From: Edaphocola aurantiacus | GTDB taxonomy: Bacteria; Bacteroidota; Bacteroidia; Chitinophagales; Chitinophagaceae | DNA length: 64,000 bases | Assembly: GCF_019797745.1 (NCBI RefSeq) | Contig: NZ_VOSI01000003.1 | Span: forward strand, 372,001 to 436,000 | Reading direction: 5' to 3' | Shown: piece by piece, positions 34,820 to 42,531 of the stretch | Layout of the letters: every line of letters begins with the position of its first letter | Numbering within the stretch: the first letter of the stretch is position 1 | The notes under the pieces: model-generated | Told to the model about the DNA's origin: nothing | What the model saw: the letters and a program-made list of their open reading frames with translations, nothing else | The model's database searches: none | Made by a program: the position numbers and the translations under genes

Positions 34820-37800
34820 TTACTGACGGGTTACTTTCAGTGCCTCCACAACGGTGGTCAGTACTTCGGTAATATGCTGCAAAGCATCTTCAACCACGGC
34901 ATCGGCCATTTCGGTCTCTGCACGATTTTCCAGCAGCAGGATATCTCTCCTGAGGGTACTGATACCCATATTCAGTATAGAAGGTTTTAATTTATGTGCC
35001 ACAGCCCCCAGTTGTGTGAAGTTCTGTTGTGTGTAGGCCTCTTGTAATTGTACCAGTGATTCCGGTACGATCTTGATAAAGAGGTTCACCATACGCTCCA
35101 GGAATACTTCATCACCATCGGCCATATCCCGCAGCTTACCCAGGTCATAAAGGGCATCTGCTTCCGGCTCGGCACTTGTTTTCTGTACAAAGTTTTTGCG
35201 CTCTCCGTGATTTACCCAGGCAAATATGATCCTTACCAGGTCCTCCTCATCAAAAGGCTTAGCCAGGTAATCGTTCATCCCTGCTTCCAGACATTTACTG
35301 CGCTCACTGTTATAAGCACTGGCGGTGAGTGCAATAATCGGAATCTCCAGCTGTAACTGGTGGCGTATATATCTTGTCGCCTGTACACCATCCATCAGAG
35401 GCATCTGCACATCCATCAGTATAACATCATATGCTGCATCTTTTTGCAGCATCTCCACCGCTATACGTCCGTTTTCTGCCTCTTCAACTATAGCGCCGCG
35501 CTGGTTCATTATGGTTTTAGCCAGCAGGCGATTCATCTCATTATCCTCTACCAGCAGCACTCTGCAGCCCTGCAGCGCACTTTCGTCAACCGTAGAGTTA
35601 CGGGCAGCCAGTACAGGGTCCAGTGTGCCATAATCAAACAACAGGGAGAAGGAGATGGTTGTACCCACGCCTTTGGCAGAGTCTACTTCAATCGTTCCGC
35701 CCATTAATTCGACCAGCTGTTTCGTTATATTCATACCCAGTCCGGTACCCCCGAACCTGCGGGTAACACTTTCATCTTCCTGCGTGAATTTTTCGAAAAG
35801 ATGTTCCTTAAACTCTTCATTCATACCAATACCGGTATCCTTAATCCGGAATGATACACATTGCTGATCGTGCTCCGTCACTGGTTCCAGTGCACAGATG
35901 ATGTGTACTGTTCCTTTTTCGGTAAACTTGATCGCATTACCTACAAGATTGATCAGCACCTGGTTGATCCGGAACGGATCGCCCCAAACGGCCCTGTGGA
36001 TACCCGGCTCCCAGTCGATATGCAGTTGTATCCCTTTCTCACTGGCTTTATATTCCAGTATATGGGCAACGTTCTGTACGACCTGGTGCAGGTCAAAGGT
36101 GATATGCTCCAGGATGATCTTACCGGACTCGATCTTAGACAGATCCAGCAGGTCGTTAATGATCACGAGGAGGTTATTGGATGCAGAACTGATCGTATCC
36201 AGGAACAGCTTCTGCTGTTTATCTAAATGAGTTTTCTGTAACAGTCGGCTGATACCCAGGATCGCATTCATCGGCGTCCTGATCTCGTGACTGATATTGG
36301 CAAGGAATACCTCTTTGGCATAAGAGGATTGCTCTGCCGCAGCTTTGGCTTTGCGCAGCTCTGCTTCCAGTTGTTTTTGCGGGGTAATGTCGAGGTGTAT
36401 ACCTATCGATCCTTTAAACTCACCCTCACTATTAATGACCGGTGCACCGCTGATCAGCCACCATTTGCGCTGGCCGTTTTTGTTCACTACACGCAGTTCA
36501 TAAGCATCGGATATACCTTTGCTTCTGCGTTCCATGATTTCCTGTGCCTGTACATTATCTACACCTCTCATCAGCAGCGTACCCACATTTTCACCAATCA
36601 GTTCTTCCGGCGGATAGCCACTCATTTCGGAGAAGGAGTTATTTACAAACTTCACTTTCTCGTCGCGGTCTACTTCAACCAGGCCAAGATTCATATTGGC
36701 AATAATATTACGATACTTCTCTTCACTCTCCCTTAATCCCTTCTCAGCCTGTATCCTCTGTGTAATGTCCTGCGCAAAACCAATGATGTAAGGTTGCGCC
36801 CCATCCTCATTAACCATATAGTTCTGGTACAGCAGGTGTATGAGTTTATGGCCTTTTTTATAAGCCGTCATAATGCCCTCGGCACGACCTTCGGCTAATA
36901 TTTTGGATAAGTAGAGGTTATTGAATGCTGCTCTTTTGCCATGCGGCAGCAACACATTTATATTTCGGCCGATCAGCTCCGCCTTGCTGTATCCGAATAC
37001 GGAAATAGCCGTAGGGTTAACATCGATCAGCTTACCCTCCAGGTCATGTGTACAGATCAGTGCCTGGCTGTTATTGAATATACTTTTATACTTGGCTTCA
37101 CTCTGTTTTACCTTTTCTTCAATTTTCTTGCGTTCGGTCAGGTTGAAGCCGTATACCACCATAATATCCAGTGTTCCGTCGGCCTTATAAATAGGGTGCA
37201 GTATACGCAGGTGGTATTCTACCTCACCGTCAGGGCGGGTGATCACCTCTTCCCATTCTCTGCGCACGCCACCTTTTATGGTTTCATTAAAGCGTTGCAT
37301 GCGTTCTGCAACATGCTCTACAGGTCTTCCGCGGTATTCGGCATATTCTATCTCGGTCTTACCGATGATCCATTTGCGGATTTCTTCATTCTTGATCGCA
37401 CTGGGATTGATAAACAGGTAACGGTGATCGGCATCAATGATGGCAATATCTGCCGGTATCTGGTTCAGGATGCGCTCATAAAATGCGCGCTGTATCTCCA
37501 GTTGTTTCTCCGTCTCTACACGGCGCTTGATCTCTTCGGTCAGGAAGTTGGCCAGATCTGATACTTCTGAGGTGCCCTCTTCAGTCATAGGCTGATCTCC
37601 TTTAAGAGAAACCAGTGCTGAGCGCAGCTGCTGTATAGAGTCGTTCTTTACTTCAAGTTCATGCTTAAGCTGATCATTGACACTCAGGTATTCTTCTTCT
37701 GTAATACGGAATGCCCTTTCGGAAAGTTGCAGATCCCGTTCAAAAGACTCGTAAGAATTATGTACTGCCTGAATAAACGCCTGCAATTCCTCGTTGTCCT

Positions 37801-37858
37801 TGCAGGACTCCGGCAGGTATTTATTCAATTGCCTTTGCAGTAATCTATTCAGCTTCAT
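34820..37858 (-). CDS. Hybrid sensor histidine kinase (3 PAS, HisKA, HATPase, REC, Hpt)
   Basis: A 1012-residue soluble multi-step phosphorelay kinase. It begins with ~110 residues of coiled coil and contains three PAS domains (about 115-240, 250-370, 375-495), with no transmembrane segment. The HisKA site is His524 (ANISHEIRTPMN); the ATPase domain has NLVGNAIKFTEKG, DTGIGM and FGGTGLGMNI. Asp816 (ILMDVQMPLMDG) is the receiver phospho-acceptor, and an Hpt domain carries His955 (GAVAHKLKPS). The start overlaps the end of the FIST gene by 14 bp; an NtrC-type regulator lies upstream. The kinase probably phosphorylates that regulator through Hpt, using the FIST protein as a partner sensor. It faces ALDH only at its 3' side. 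Confidence 0.93.
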   Translation of the reverse strand: MKLNRLLQRQLNKYLPESCKDNEELQAFIQAVHNSYESFERDLQLSERAFRITEEEYLSVNDQLKHELEVKNDSIQQLRSALVSLKGDQPMTEEGTSEVSDLANFLTEEIKRRVETEKQLEIQRAFYERILNQIPADIAIIDADHRYLFINPSAIKNEEIRKWIIGKTEIEYAEYRGRPVEHVAERMQRFNETIKGGVRREWEEVITRPDGEVEYHLRILHPIYKADGTLDIMVVYGFNLTERKKIEEKVKQSEAKYKSIFNNSQALICTHDLEGKLIDVNPTAISVFGYSKAELIGRNINVLLPHGKRAAFNNLYLSKILAEGRAEGIMTAYKKGHKLIHLLYQNYMVNEDGAQPYIIGFAQDITQRIQAEKGLRESEEKYRNIIANMNLGLVEVDRDEKVKFVNNSFSEMSGYPPEELIGENVGTLLMRGVDNVQAQEIMERRSKGISDAYELRVVNKNGQRKWWLISGAPVINSEGEFKGSIGIHLDITPQKQLEAELRKAKAAAEQSSYAKEVFLANISHEIRTPMNAILGISRLLQKTHLDKQQKLFLDTISSASNNLLVIINDLLDLSKIESGKIILEHITFDLHQVVQNVAHILEYKASEKGIQLHIDWEPGIHRAVWGDPFRINQVLINLVGNAIKFTEKGTVHIICALEPVTEHDQQCVSFRIKDTGIGMNEEFKEHLFEKFTQEDESVTRRFGGTGLGMNITKQLVELMGGTIEVDSAKGVGTTISFSLLFDYGTLDPVLAARNSTVDESALQGCRVLLVEDNEMNRLLAKTIMNQRGAIVEEAENGRIAVEMLQKDAAYDVILMDVQMPLMDGVQATRYIRHQLQLEIPIIALTASAYNSERSKCLEAGMNDYLAKPFDEEDLVRIIFAWVNHGERKNFVQKTSAEPEADALYDLGKLRDMADGDEVFLERMVNLFIKIVPESLVQLQEAYTQQNFTQLGAVAHKLKPSILNMGISTLRRDILLLENRAETEMADAVVEDALQHITEVLTTVVEALKVTRQ

Positions 37859-38984
37859 AAAAGGTAGTTATTGTCATGGTTTGATTGTGCAGGCTGCAGG
37901 GGCCATGCTGGAGCAGGGGAGCGATCTCTCCGTAGGAGTAAAAACCAATGATGGGTGTTTTACCACCGAAAACATCATTGATGGCTTCCGGTCCTTCTTC
38001 AATACGGTCTTTCAGGATCAGTTTCCTTCCTACGCAACTGATCAGTAAAGCCAGTTGCGGTACTTCTTTATGCATTGCCAGGGCTTGTCTGGCGGCCGAT
38101 GCAGCGGAGAAAATGATCTTATCAAAATTGGCCCGCATAAAACGGACATTGGCACCCAGGGGTATATCTCCGGCAAAGGTCATCGATCCTTCTTCCTGAT
38201 CTATAGATAAAATGGTACGCACCACCTGCTCTCCGGTCTCCGGTAAGGTTACCGAAAGCGGGAAGAGTAAAGCTGCACCCGGTAAGAGTTCCGCCTCGGG
38301 GCCTAAATATTTTTTATATAATTCCAATGCATTTTTTCCGTCGATTTCATACAGGATATTCGCTTTCGATCCGGTTACTTTCTTCTCCAGACCAAAAGTT
38401 TCAAACCCGCCTCCAGAGCCGTGAGACACCTTCAGGTCAGGGCCGTAAAAGCCTATACCGGCGATTACACCTTCTTTCGGTTGTTCATTCAATCCAACTA
38501 AGGTATCCTTGAAGCGATTACCGTCGCCGGCCAGTCCGCCGGTAACGGATACATTCTTAATGGCAATATGATTCAGGGCTTTGGTCAGTTCGCTGCCGTT
38601 TACTTTGCTTCCGTCAGATAATACTAAAAAGGCTGTAAGATCCTCTTTGGGAAAGGATTCCAGCAGACGCAGACCAGCATCATAACTACTTTCTCCCTCG
38701 GTAATGGTAATCGACCTTGTCTTAATCAATGTGGTCGAGAATCGTATGGCTACTACAGCAATGCTGTTTTCATACACCTCAGTATCGAATATTTCGCCGG
38801 CAGTAGAGCAGAGTACAATTTCTGCATGCGGAAACATTTTCCGAAGATCCCGGTAACAGTCATCCTCCAGTAAGTATTCTTTGGCACTGAATGCCAGGAC
38901 AAGTTGCACAGAATCGGGGTCCAAAGCCTGGTTATCTTTGCCGGCCCACTTTCCGGAATGATATAAGTAGCGTTCTACGATCAT
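37845..38984 (-). CDS. FIST-domain signalling protein
   Basis: A 379-residue protein with a FIST N domain (QLVLAFSAKEYLLEDDCYRDLRKMFPHAEIVLCSTAGEIF...GGLAGDG) and a FIST C domain (ALELYKKYLGPEA..., LLISCVGRKLIL..., GFYSYGEIAP). FIST domains are predicted small-ligand (amino-acid-like) sensors found beside kinases and methyl-accepting proteins. There is no signal peptide. It lies 26 bp behind the sigma-54 regulator gene and overlaps the hybrid kinase gene by 14 bp, which suggests it feeds a signal into that kinase. In other bacteria (for example NosP, a FIST protein that binds haem and NO) such proteins control an adjacent hybrid kinase; whether this one binds a cofactor cannot be seen. Confidence 0.9.
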   Translation of the reverse strand: MIVERYLYHSGKWAGKDNQALDPDSVQLVLAFSAKEYLLEDDCYRDLRKMFPHAEIVLCSTAGEIFDTEVYENSIAVVAIRFSTTLIKTRSITITEGESSYDAGLRLLESFPKEDLTAFLVLSDGSKVNGSELTKALNHIAIKNVSVTGGLAGDGNRFKDTLVGLNEQPKEGVIAGIGFYGPDLKVSHGSGGGFETFGLEKKVTGSKANILYEIDGKNALELYKKYLGPEAELLPGAALLFPLSVTLPETGEQVVRTILSIDQEEGSMTFAGDIPLGANVRFMRANFDKIIFSAASAARQALAMHKEVPQLALLISCVGRKLILKDRIEEGPEAINDVFGGKTPIIGFYSYGEIAPLLQHGPCSLHNQTMTITTFYEAE

Positions 38985-39010
38985 TGAGGTATAAGTATTA
39001 ACAACGTTTA

Positions 39011-40369
39011 TTAAATAACGATGGCTTTGTCCTTGATCAATTTGTAGATAGTAGATTTGCCAATATCCAGTTTATCCGCAACCCGTACCACATTATTATC
39101 ATACTTGCGCAGATAGGCCGAAATAATATCAATCGTATATTCCTGCAAAGTCTTCTCCTCATAGATCAGGCCTCTCTTAGAGGTGCCAACAGGCGTAAAG
39201 GTAATATCTTCTTCCCGTATTTCCCCATCGGATGACATGACTGCAGCAAGCTCTATTATAGCTTTCAGCTCACGTACATTGCCGGGATAAGGATAACTCA
39301 TGAGTTTGTTCTTGGCAGCAGTATTAATCGTTAATGCAGGTAGTTTGTTGGCTTTACAAAACTCTTCCAGGAAAGACTTCGCTAAGAGAATGATATCGCT
39401 CTCCCGGTCTCTCAATGGAGGCAGGGTAAGCGGCAGACCGATGAGCCGGTAGTACAGATCTTCTCTGAAAGTATCTTCCTGTACTGCCTGTGCCAGGTCT
39501 CTGTGCGTTGCGGTAATGATCCTTACATCCAGTTTGATGCGCTCATTGCCGCCAACACGTACCAGTTCGCGTTCCTGTATCACCCGCAGCAGTTTCGCTT
39601 GCAGGCTGAGGTCCAGTTCCGCAATTTCGTCCAGGAAAAGGGTGCCCTGGTGCGCTTGTTCAAAGCGGCCGATCTTACGGGCAACAGCACCGGTAAAGGA
39701 TCCTTTTTCATGTCCGAAGAGTTCACTTTCGATCAGCTCTTTAGGTATCGCAGCCATATTCACTGCCACAAAAGATTTAGCGTTCCGGTTAGAGTTGTAG
39801 TGTATCGCTTTGGCCACTACTTCCTTACCGGTACCGGTCTCTCCGGAGATAGATACATTGATATTGGTATGCCTTGCTTTTTCCATCATCTGGAATACTT
39901 TCTGCATGGCTGTACTATTTCCCTTGATCATTTTGTCCGGGCTGAAACGCTGTCCCAGCTCCTGTTTCAGGTGATCAACCTCTTCTTTTAATTCCTGGTG
40001 CTCACGTATACGGAGCACCGCATTCCAGAGCAGGTCTTTGGTATGCTCGTCTTTAGGTATATAGTCTCTGGCACCGGCCCTGAGCAGGCCGATGGCAGTA
40101 CTGATGTCTTCCTGTGCACTGATGATGACAACGGGAATAGTATCATCAGTCTGCAATATTTTTTTCAGTACTGTAGTTCCGTTACCATCCGGCAAGCCAT
40201 AGTCCAGGGTAATTAATCCCGGCTTCTGATGCAGGTTGGCAAGGCACTCTTTGGCAGTGGTATAACGACACAATTCATACTCCGGATTCATGGATAAATA
40301 ATACTCCAGCATCTCCCCGTACCAAGGGTCATCATCCACTATAAAAATCTTAAATTTTCCTTTACTCAT
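39011..40369 (-). CDS. Sigma-54-dependent response regulator (NtrC family)
   Basis: A 452-residue regulator: receiver domain (FIVDDD, phospho-acceptor Asp56 in ITLDYGLPDG, Lys106), AAA+ domain and a Fis-type helix-turn-helix at the end (NNVVRVADKLDIGKSTIYKLIKDK). Within AAA+: Walker A GETGTGKE (176-183), the sigma-54 contact loop GSFTGA (223-228, Ala to Ser at position two of GAFTGA), Walker B GTLFLDEIAE and arginine finger REDLYYRL. All needed for ATP-driven opening of sigma-54 promoters is present. It is the first gene of the regulator-FIST-kinase operon and is divergent from five units that each carry a sigma-54 promoter with paired upstream sites. It is therefore the likely activator of those sRNA genes. 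Confidence 0.95.
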   Translation of the reverse strand: MSKGKFKIFIVDDDPWYGEMLEYYLSMNPEYELCRYTTAKECLANLHQKPGLITLDYGLPDGNGTTVLKKILQTDDTIPVVIISAQEDISTAIGLLRAGARDYIPKDEHTKDLLWNAVLRIREHQELKEEVDHLKQELGQRFSPDKMIKGNSTAMQKVFQMMEKARHTNINVSISGETGTGKEVVAKAIHYNSNRNAKSFVAVNMAAIPKELIESELFGHEKGSFTGAVARKIGRFEQAHQGTLFLDEIAELDLSLQAKLLRVIQERELVRVGGNERIKLDVRIITATHRDLAQAVQEDTFREDLYYRLIGLPLTLPPLRDRESDIILLAKSFLEEFCKANKLPALTINTAAKNKLMSYPYPGNVRELKAIIELAAVMSSDGEIREEDITFTPVGTSKRGLIYEEKTLQEYTIDIISAYLRKYDNNVVRVADKLDIGKSTIYKLIKDKAIVI

Positions 40370-40427
40370 TTTTGATTCATCTATCTATATATAAAAGTAG
40401 TGCATATACTTTATATTAACGATTTTT

Positions 40428-40532
40428 TTCCAGAATATAGAAAAATTTTCCAAAAAATGGAATACATTGTATGATAATTAATTTTTAAATAATTGATTAT
40501 CAGTTATTTTAAAGTTTGGCACGGAATTGGCA
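40428..40532 (+). promoter_or_regulatory. Sigma-54 promoter and enhancers, unit 1
   Basis: Enhancers: TTCC-N7-AGAA (40428-40442) and TTCC-N7-GGAA (40448-40462), 20 bp apart. A conserved ATTGATTATCAG (40492-40503), perhaps an IHF/HU-like bend site. The -24 element TGGCAC (40517-40522) and -12 TTGGCA, with GG at 40518 and GC at 40530 exactly 12 bp apart as sigma-54 requires. It shares the intergenic region with the response regulator gene. Confidence 0.9.
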
Positions 40533-40542
40533 TATACTTAAT

Positions 40543-40737
40543 TGAGCAAAGACATCAAATTACAGATTTTGAATGTGGGTTGTATGATTTTATTTGAAGT
40601 ATGAAGCAATTTTTATTATTCTTCTTTGCGGATCAAAACGGAGCTGTGTGATCTGTATCTAAAGAAATTTTATGGCAAACCATAACACATAGAGGAGTAA
40701 ATGCAAGCGTCAAAGTTTCCACTTGGACGCTTTTTTT
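40543..40737 (+). ncRNA. Array small RNA, unit 1
   Basis: Predicted from the -12 box (+1 near 40543) to the T run at 40737, about 195 nt. Stem H1 pairs GCGGAUCA with UGAUCUGU (40628-40655 region); hairpin H2 is UUAUGG-caaa-CCAUAA (40670-40685); then the purine stretch AGAGGAGUAAAUGC and the terminator AAGCGUC...GACGCUU (40705-40732). It differs from the other units by a diverged 5' part. No conserved reading frame. Function unknown. Confidence 0.85.
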
Positions 40738-40771
40738 ATGCGTTATGTTGAAACACAACATTTTATCCTTT

Positions 40772-40876
40772 TTCCTTTACAGAGAAATATATTCCGGAAT
40801 ATGGAACATATTATTAAATAATAAGAAATTAAATTATTGATTGTCAATTAATTTCAGGTTTGGCACGGCTTTGGTA
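40772..40876 (+). promoter_or_regulatory. Sigma-54 promoter and enhancers, unit 2
   Basis: TTCC-N7-AGAA (40772-40786) and TTCC-N7-GGAA (40792-40806), 20 bp apart; ATTGATTGTCAA (40836-40847); -24 TGGCAC (40861-40866). The -12 dinucleotide reads GT (40874-40875) instead of GC, which may weaken it. Confidence 0.85.
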
Positions 40877-40886
40877 TATAGTATTA

Positions 40887-41071
40887 TGTAAGCAGTTAAG
40901 AAACTTTACAGGTTTAAGTATATAAGTTAATTGAAGTATGAAGTAAAACAATTCTTCTTTACAGATCGCGCGGAGCTGTATGATTTGTAGCAAAAGCTTT
41001 TATGGGTAATCCATAATACATAGAGGAGTAAATGCAAGGGCGTCGAAGTTTCTACTTCGACGCATATTTTT
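40887..41071 (+). ncRNA. Array small RNA, unit 2
   Basis: About 185 nt. Carries the sibling blocks CUUUACAGGUUUAA, UUGAAGUAUGAAGU, CUUCUUUACAGAUC; stem H1 ACAGAUC/GAUUUGU; H2 UUAUGG-guaau-CCAUAA; AGAGGAGUAAAUGC; terminator GCGUCGAAGU-uucu-ACUUCGACGC (41040-41063). A promoterless related module follows after 24 bp. Confidence 0.87.
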
Positions 41072-41094
41072 AAAAGAGGGTTCAACCCCGCTTT

Positions 41095-41191
41095 CTTTAC
41101 AGTAAGGTAAGACCTTAAAAGAGCATATGTAAACCATAACATATAGAGGAGTAGTAATCGCCGGAGTGTTCACTCTGGCGATCTTTTTTTT
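41095..41191 (+). ncRNA. Promoterless 3' module related to the array RNAs (2b)
   Basis: Keeps the order of the 3' half of the siblings with changed sequence: CUUUACAG, hairpin UAAGGU-aa-ACCUUA, hairpin AUAUGU/ACAUAU containing ACCAUAA, AGAGGAGUAGUAAUC, and a terminator AUCGCCGGAGU-guuc-ACUCUGGCGAU with a 9-T run. No sigma-54 box or enhancers precede it; it could be reached by readthrough from unit 2 or be a decayed copy. Confidence 0.6.
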
Positions 41192-41254
41192 TAGACAGTA
41201 AGGACGCATGTAAAATTCAAACTGACTATCCGCATGTAGGTAACTATTTTCTTC

Positions 41255-41634
41255 GTCCTTTTGTCCGGCAACAAAAGGACCAAAAGTGCCTTTGTTTTCA
41301 TCAAGGCGATTGCGGGCACCGCCATTTTGTATCGTTGCGTGCATTGATCGTCTGAGCTTAACGTGTGAGGCGTTCACTGCTCAACGATCGCAGCTCCAAC
41401 CAAAATGGCTATCGCTGCGATGAAAACAATAAGCGATCCGTACTGTACAGATCGCTCGAAAGGCCTTATAAATCCGGCGTTAAGAAAATCATTGGCTCGG
41501 TCGATCAAGTCGGAAACCACTGTCTGAACGTAGTGAGTCTGGTTTGCGGCCGGCCGACACATTGATTTTTAGCCAGGAATTTATACAGCCTTGATTTTTT
41601 GGCGCTACCTTTTGCATCAAGGCAAAAGGTAGCA
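41255..41634. repeat. Structured intergenic element with 173-bp dispersed repeat (copy A)
   Basis: 41462-41634 recurs inverted at 60941-61113 with about ten differences over 173 bp by my reading. The element begins with hairpin GTCCTTTTGT/ACAAAAGGAC (41255-41280), has a long inverted pair TTGTTTTCATC (41292-41302) / GATGAAAACAA (41419-41429) with inner GCCATTTTG / CAAAATGGC, and ends in hairpin GCTACCTTTTG/CAAAAGGTAGC (41604-41633). It separates array units 2b and 3. No protein-coding sense is evident. Confidence 0.8.
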
Positions 41635-41708
41635 AAAGATATAAATAGACTATTTAAATCATAATATTAGTTCTTGTTTCCTTTAAGCGGGTACTCAGTG
41701 AATGCAAT

Positions 41709-41812
41709 TTCCAAAGAACAGAACCTGGTTCCCGAAAATGGAACACATGACCGAAGTTTATTTTATAAATAGTTGATTATCAGCTTCCATAAATTGTGGC
41801 ACGGCTTTGGCA
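41709..41812 (+). promoter_or_regulatory. Sigma-54 promoter and enhancers, unit 3
   Basis: TTCC-N7-AGAA (41709-41723), TTCC-N7-GGAA (41729-41743), GTTGATTATCAG (41772-41783), -24 TGGCAC (41797-41802) and -12 with GC at 41810-41811: full consensus. Confidence 0.9.
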
Positions 41813-41822
41813 TATACTATTA

Positions 41823-42009
41823 TGTTATCAGTTATAAACTTTACAGATTTAAATAGGAGAGTGTTTATTTGAAGTTTAGTTAACCTATTTCTTCTTTACA
41901 GATCAAAACAGAGCTGTATGATTTGTTAAATGCTTTTATGGCTCAGGCCATAATCATAGAGGAGGTAAATGCATAAGCGTCGGGGTTTCTACTCCGACGC
42001 TTTACTTTT
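41823..42009 (+). ncRNA. Array small RNA, unit 3
   Basis: About 187 nt. Sibling blocks CUUUACAGAUUUAA, UUGAAGU and UUCUUCUUUACAGAUCAAAA; H1 UACAGAUCA/UGAUUUGU; H2 UUAUGGC-ucag-GCCAUAA; AGAGGAGGUAAAUGC, here a full anti-anti-SD-like AGGAGG; terminator AAGCGUCGGGGU-uucu-ACUCCGACGCUU (41975-42002). Confidence 0.9.
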
Positions 42010-42086
42010 ATTGGGCATTTATTTTTCGTAGCGTCACCTCAACGGCTTATGCTCCGGGGTACATAATACGGTTATCACAGTTCATT

Positions 42087-42191
42087 TTCCAAGGTGCAGA
42101 ATATAATTCCTGAAAATGGAATATATAAATGGTTGTTTTATTTGTAAGTTATTGATTATCAAATTAAATAAATTGTGGCACAGCTTTGGTA
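42087..42191 (+). promoter_or_regulatory. Sigma-54 promoter and enhancers, unit 4
   Basis: TTCC-N7-AGAA (42087-42101), TTCC-N7-GGAA (42107-42121), ATTGATTATCAA (42151-42162), -24 TGGCAC (42176-42181); the -12 dinucleotide is GT (42189-42190) as in unit 2. Confidence 0.85.
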
Positions 42192-42201
42192 TATACTATT
42201 A

Positions 42202-42384
42202 TGTAAGCGGTTAAACTTTACAGATTTAAATAGGAGAGTGTTTATTTGAAGTGTAACTAATTATTTTGTACAGATCACAATGAAGGCTGTGTGATGTGTA
42301 AAAAGCTTTTATGGCTCAGGCCATAATCATAGAGGAGGTAAATGCAAAAAGCGTCGGGGTGTCTACTCCGACGTTTTACGTTTT
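42202..42384 (+). ncRNA. Array small RNA, unit 4
   Basis: About 183 nt, closest to unit 3. H1 is UACAGAUCACA/UGUGAUGUGUA with one mismatch; H2 UUAUGGC-ucag-GCCAUAA; AGAGGAGGUAAAUGC; terminator GCGUCGGGGU-gucu-ACUCCGACG with a weak T-rich tail. Confidence 0.88.
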
Positions 42385-42416
42385 GGTACTACATCTTAAA
42401 AGATACAAAGTGCATT

Positions 42417-42521
42417 TTCCAAAGTACAGAATATAATTCCCAGAAATGGAACAAATTGGCTATTGTGTACTTTGTAAATTATTGATTATCAGCTTAAATA
42501 AATTGTGGCACGGCTTTGGCA
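42417..42521 (+). promoter_or_regulatory. Sigma-54 promoter and enhancers, unit 5
   Basis: TTCC-N7-AGAA (42417-42431), TTCC-N7-GGAA (42437-42451), ATTGATTATCAG (42481-42492), -24 TGGCAC (42506-42511), -12 GC at 42519-42520: full consensus. Confidence 0.9.
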
Positions 42522-42531
42522 TATAGTATTA

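Noticed and set aside
41374-41562. Reading frame on the minus strand of the repeat, similar to one at 61013
   Set aside because: Likeness comes from the DNA repeat; most base differences change residues, and the frame has no start signals or relatives.
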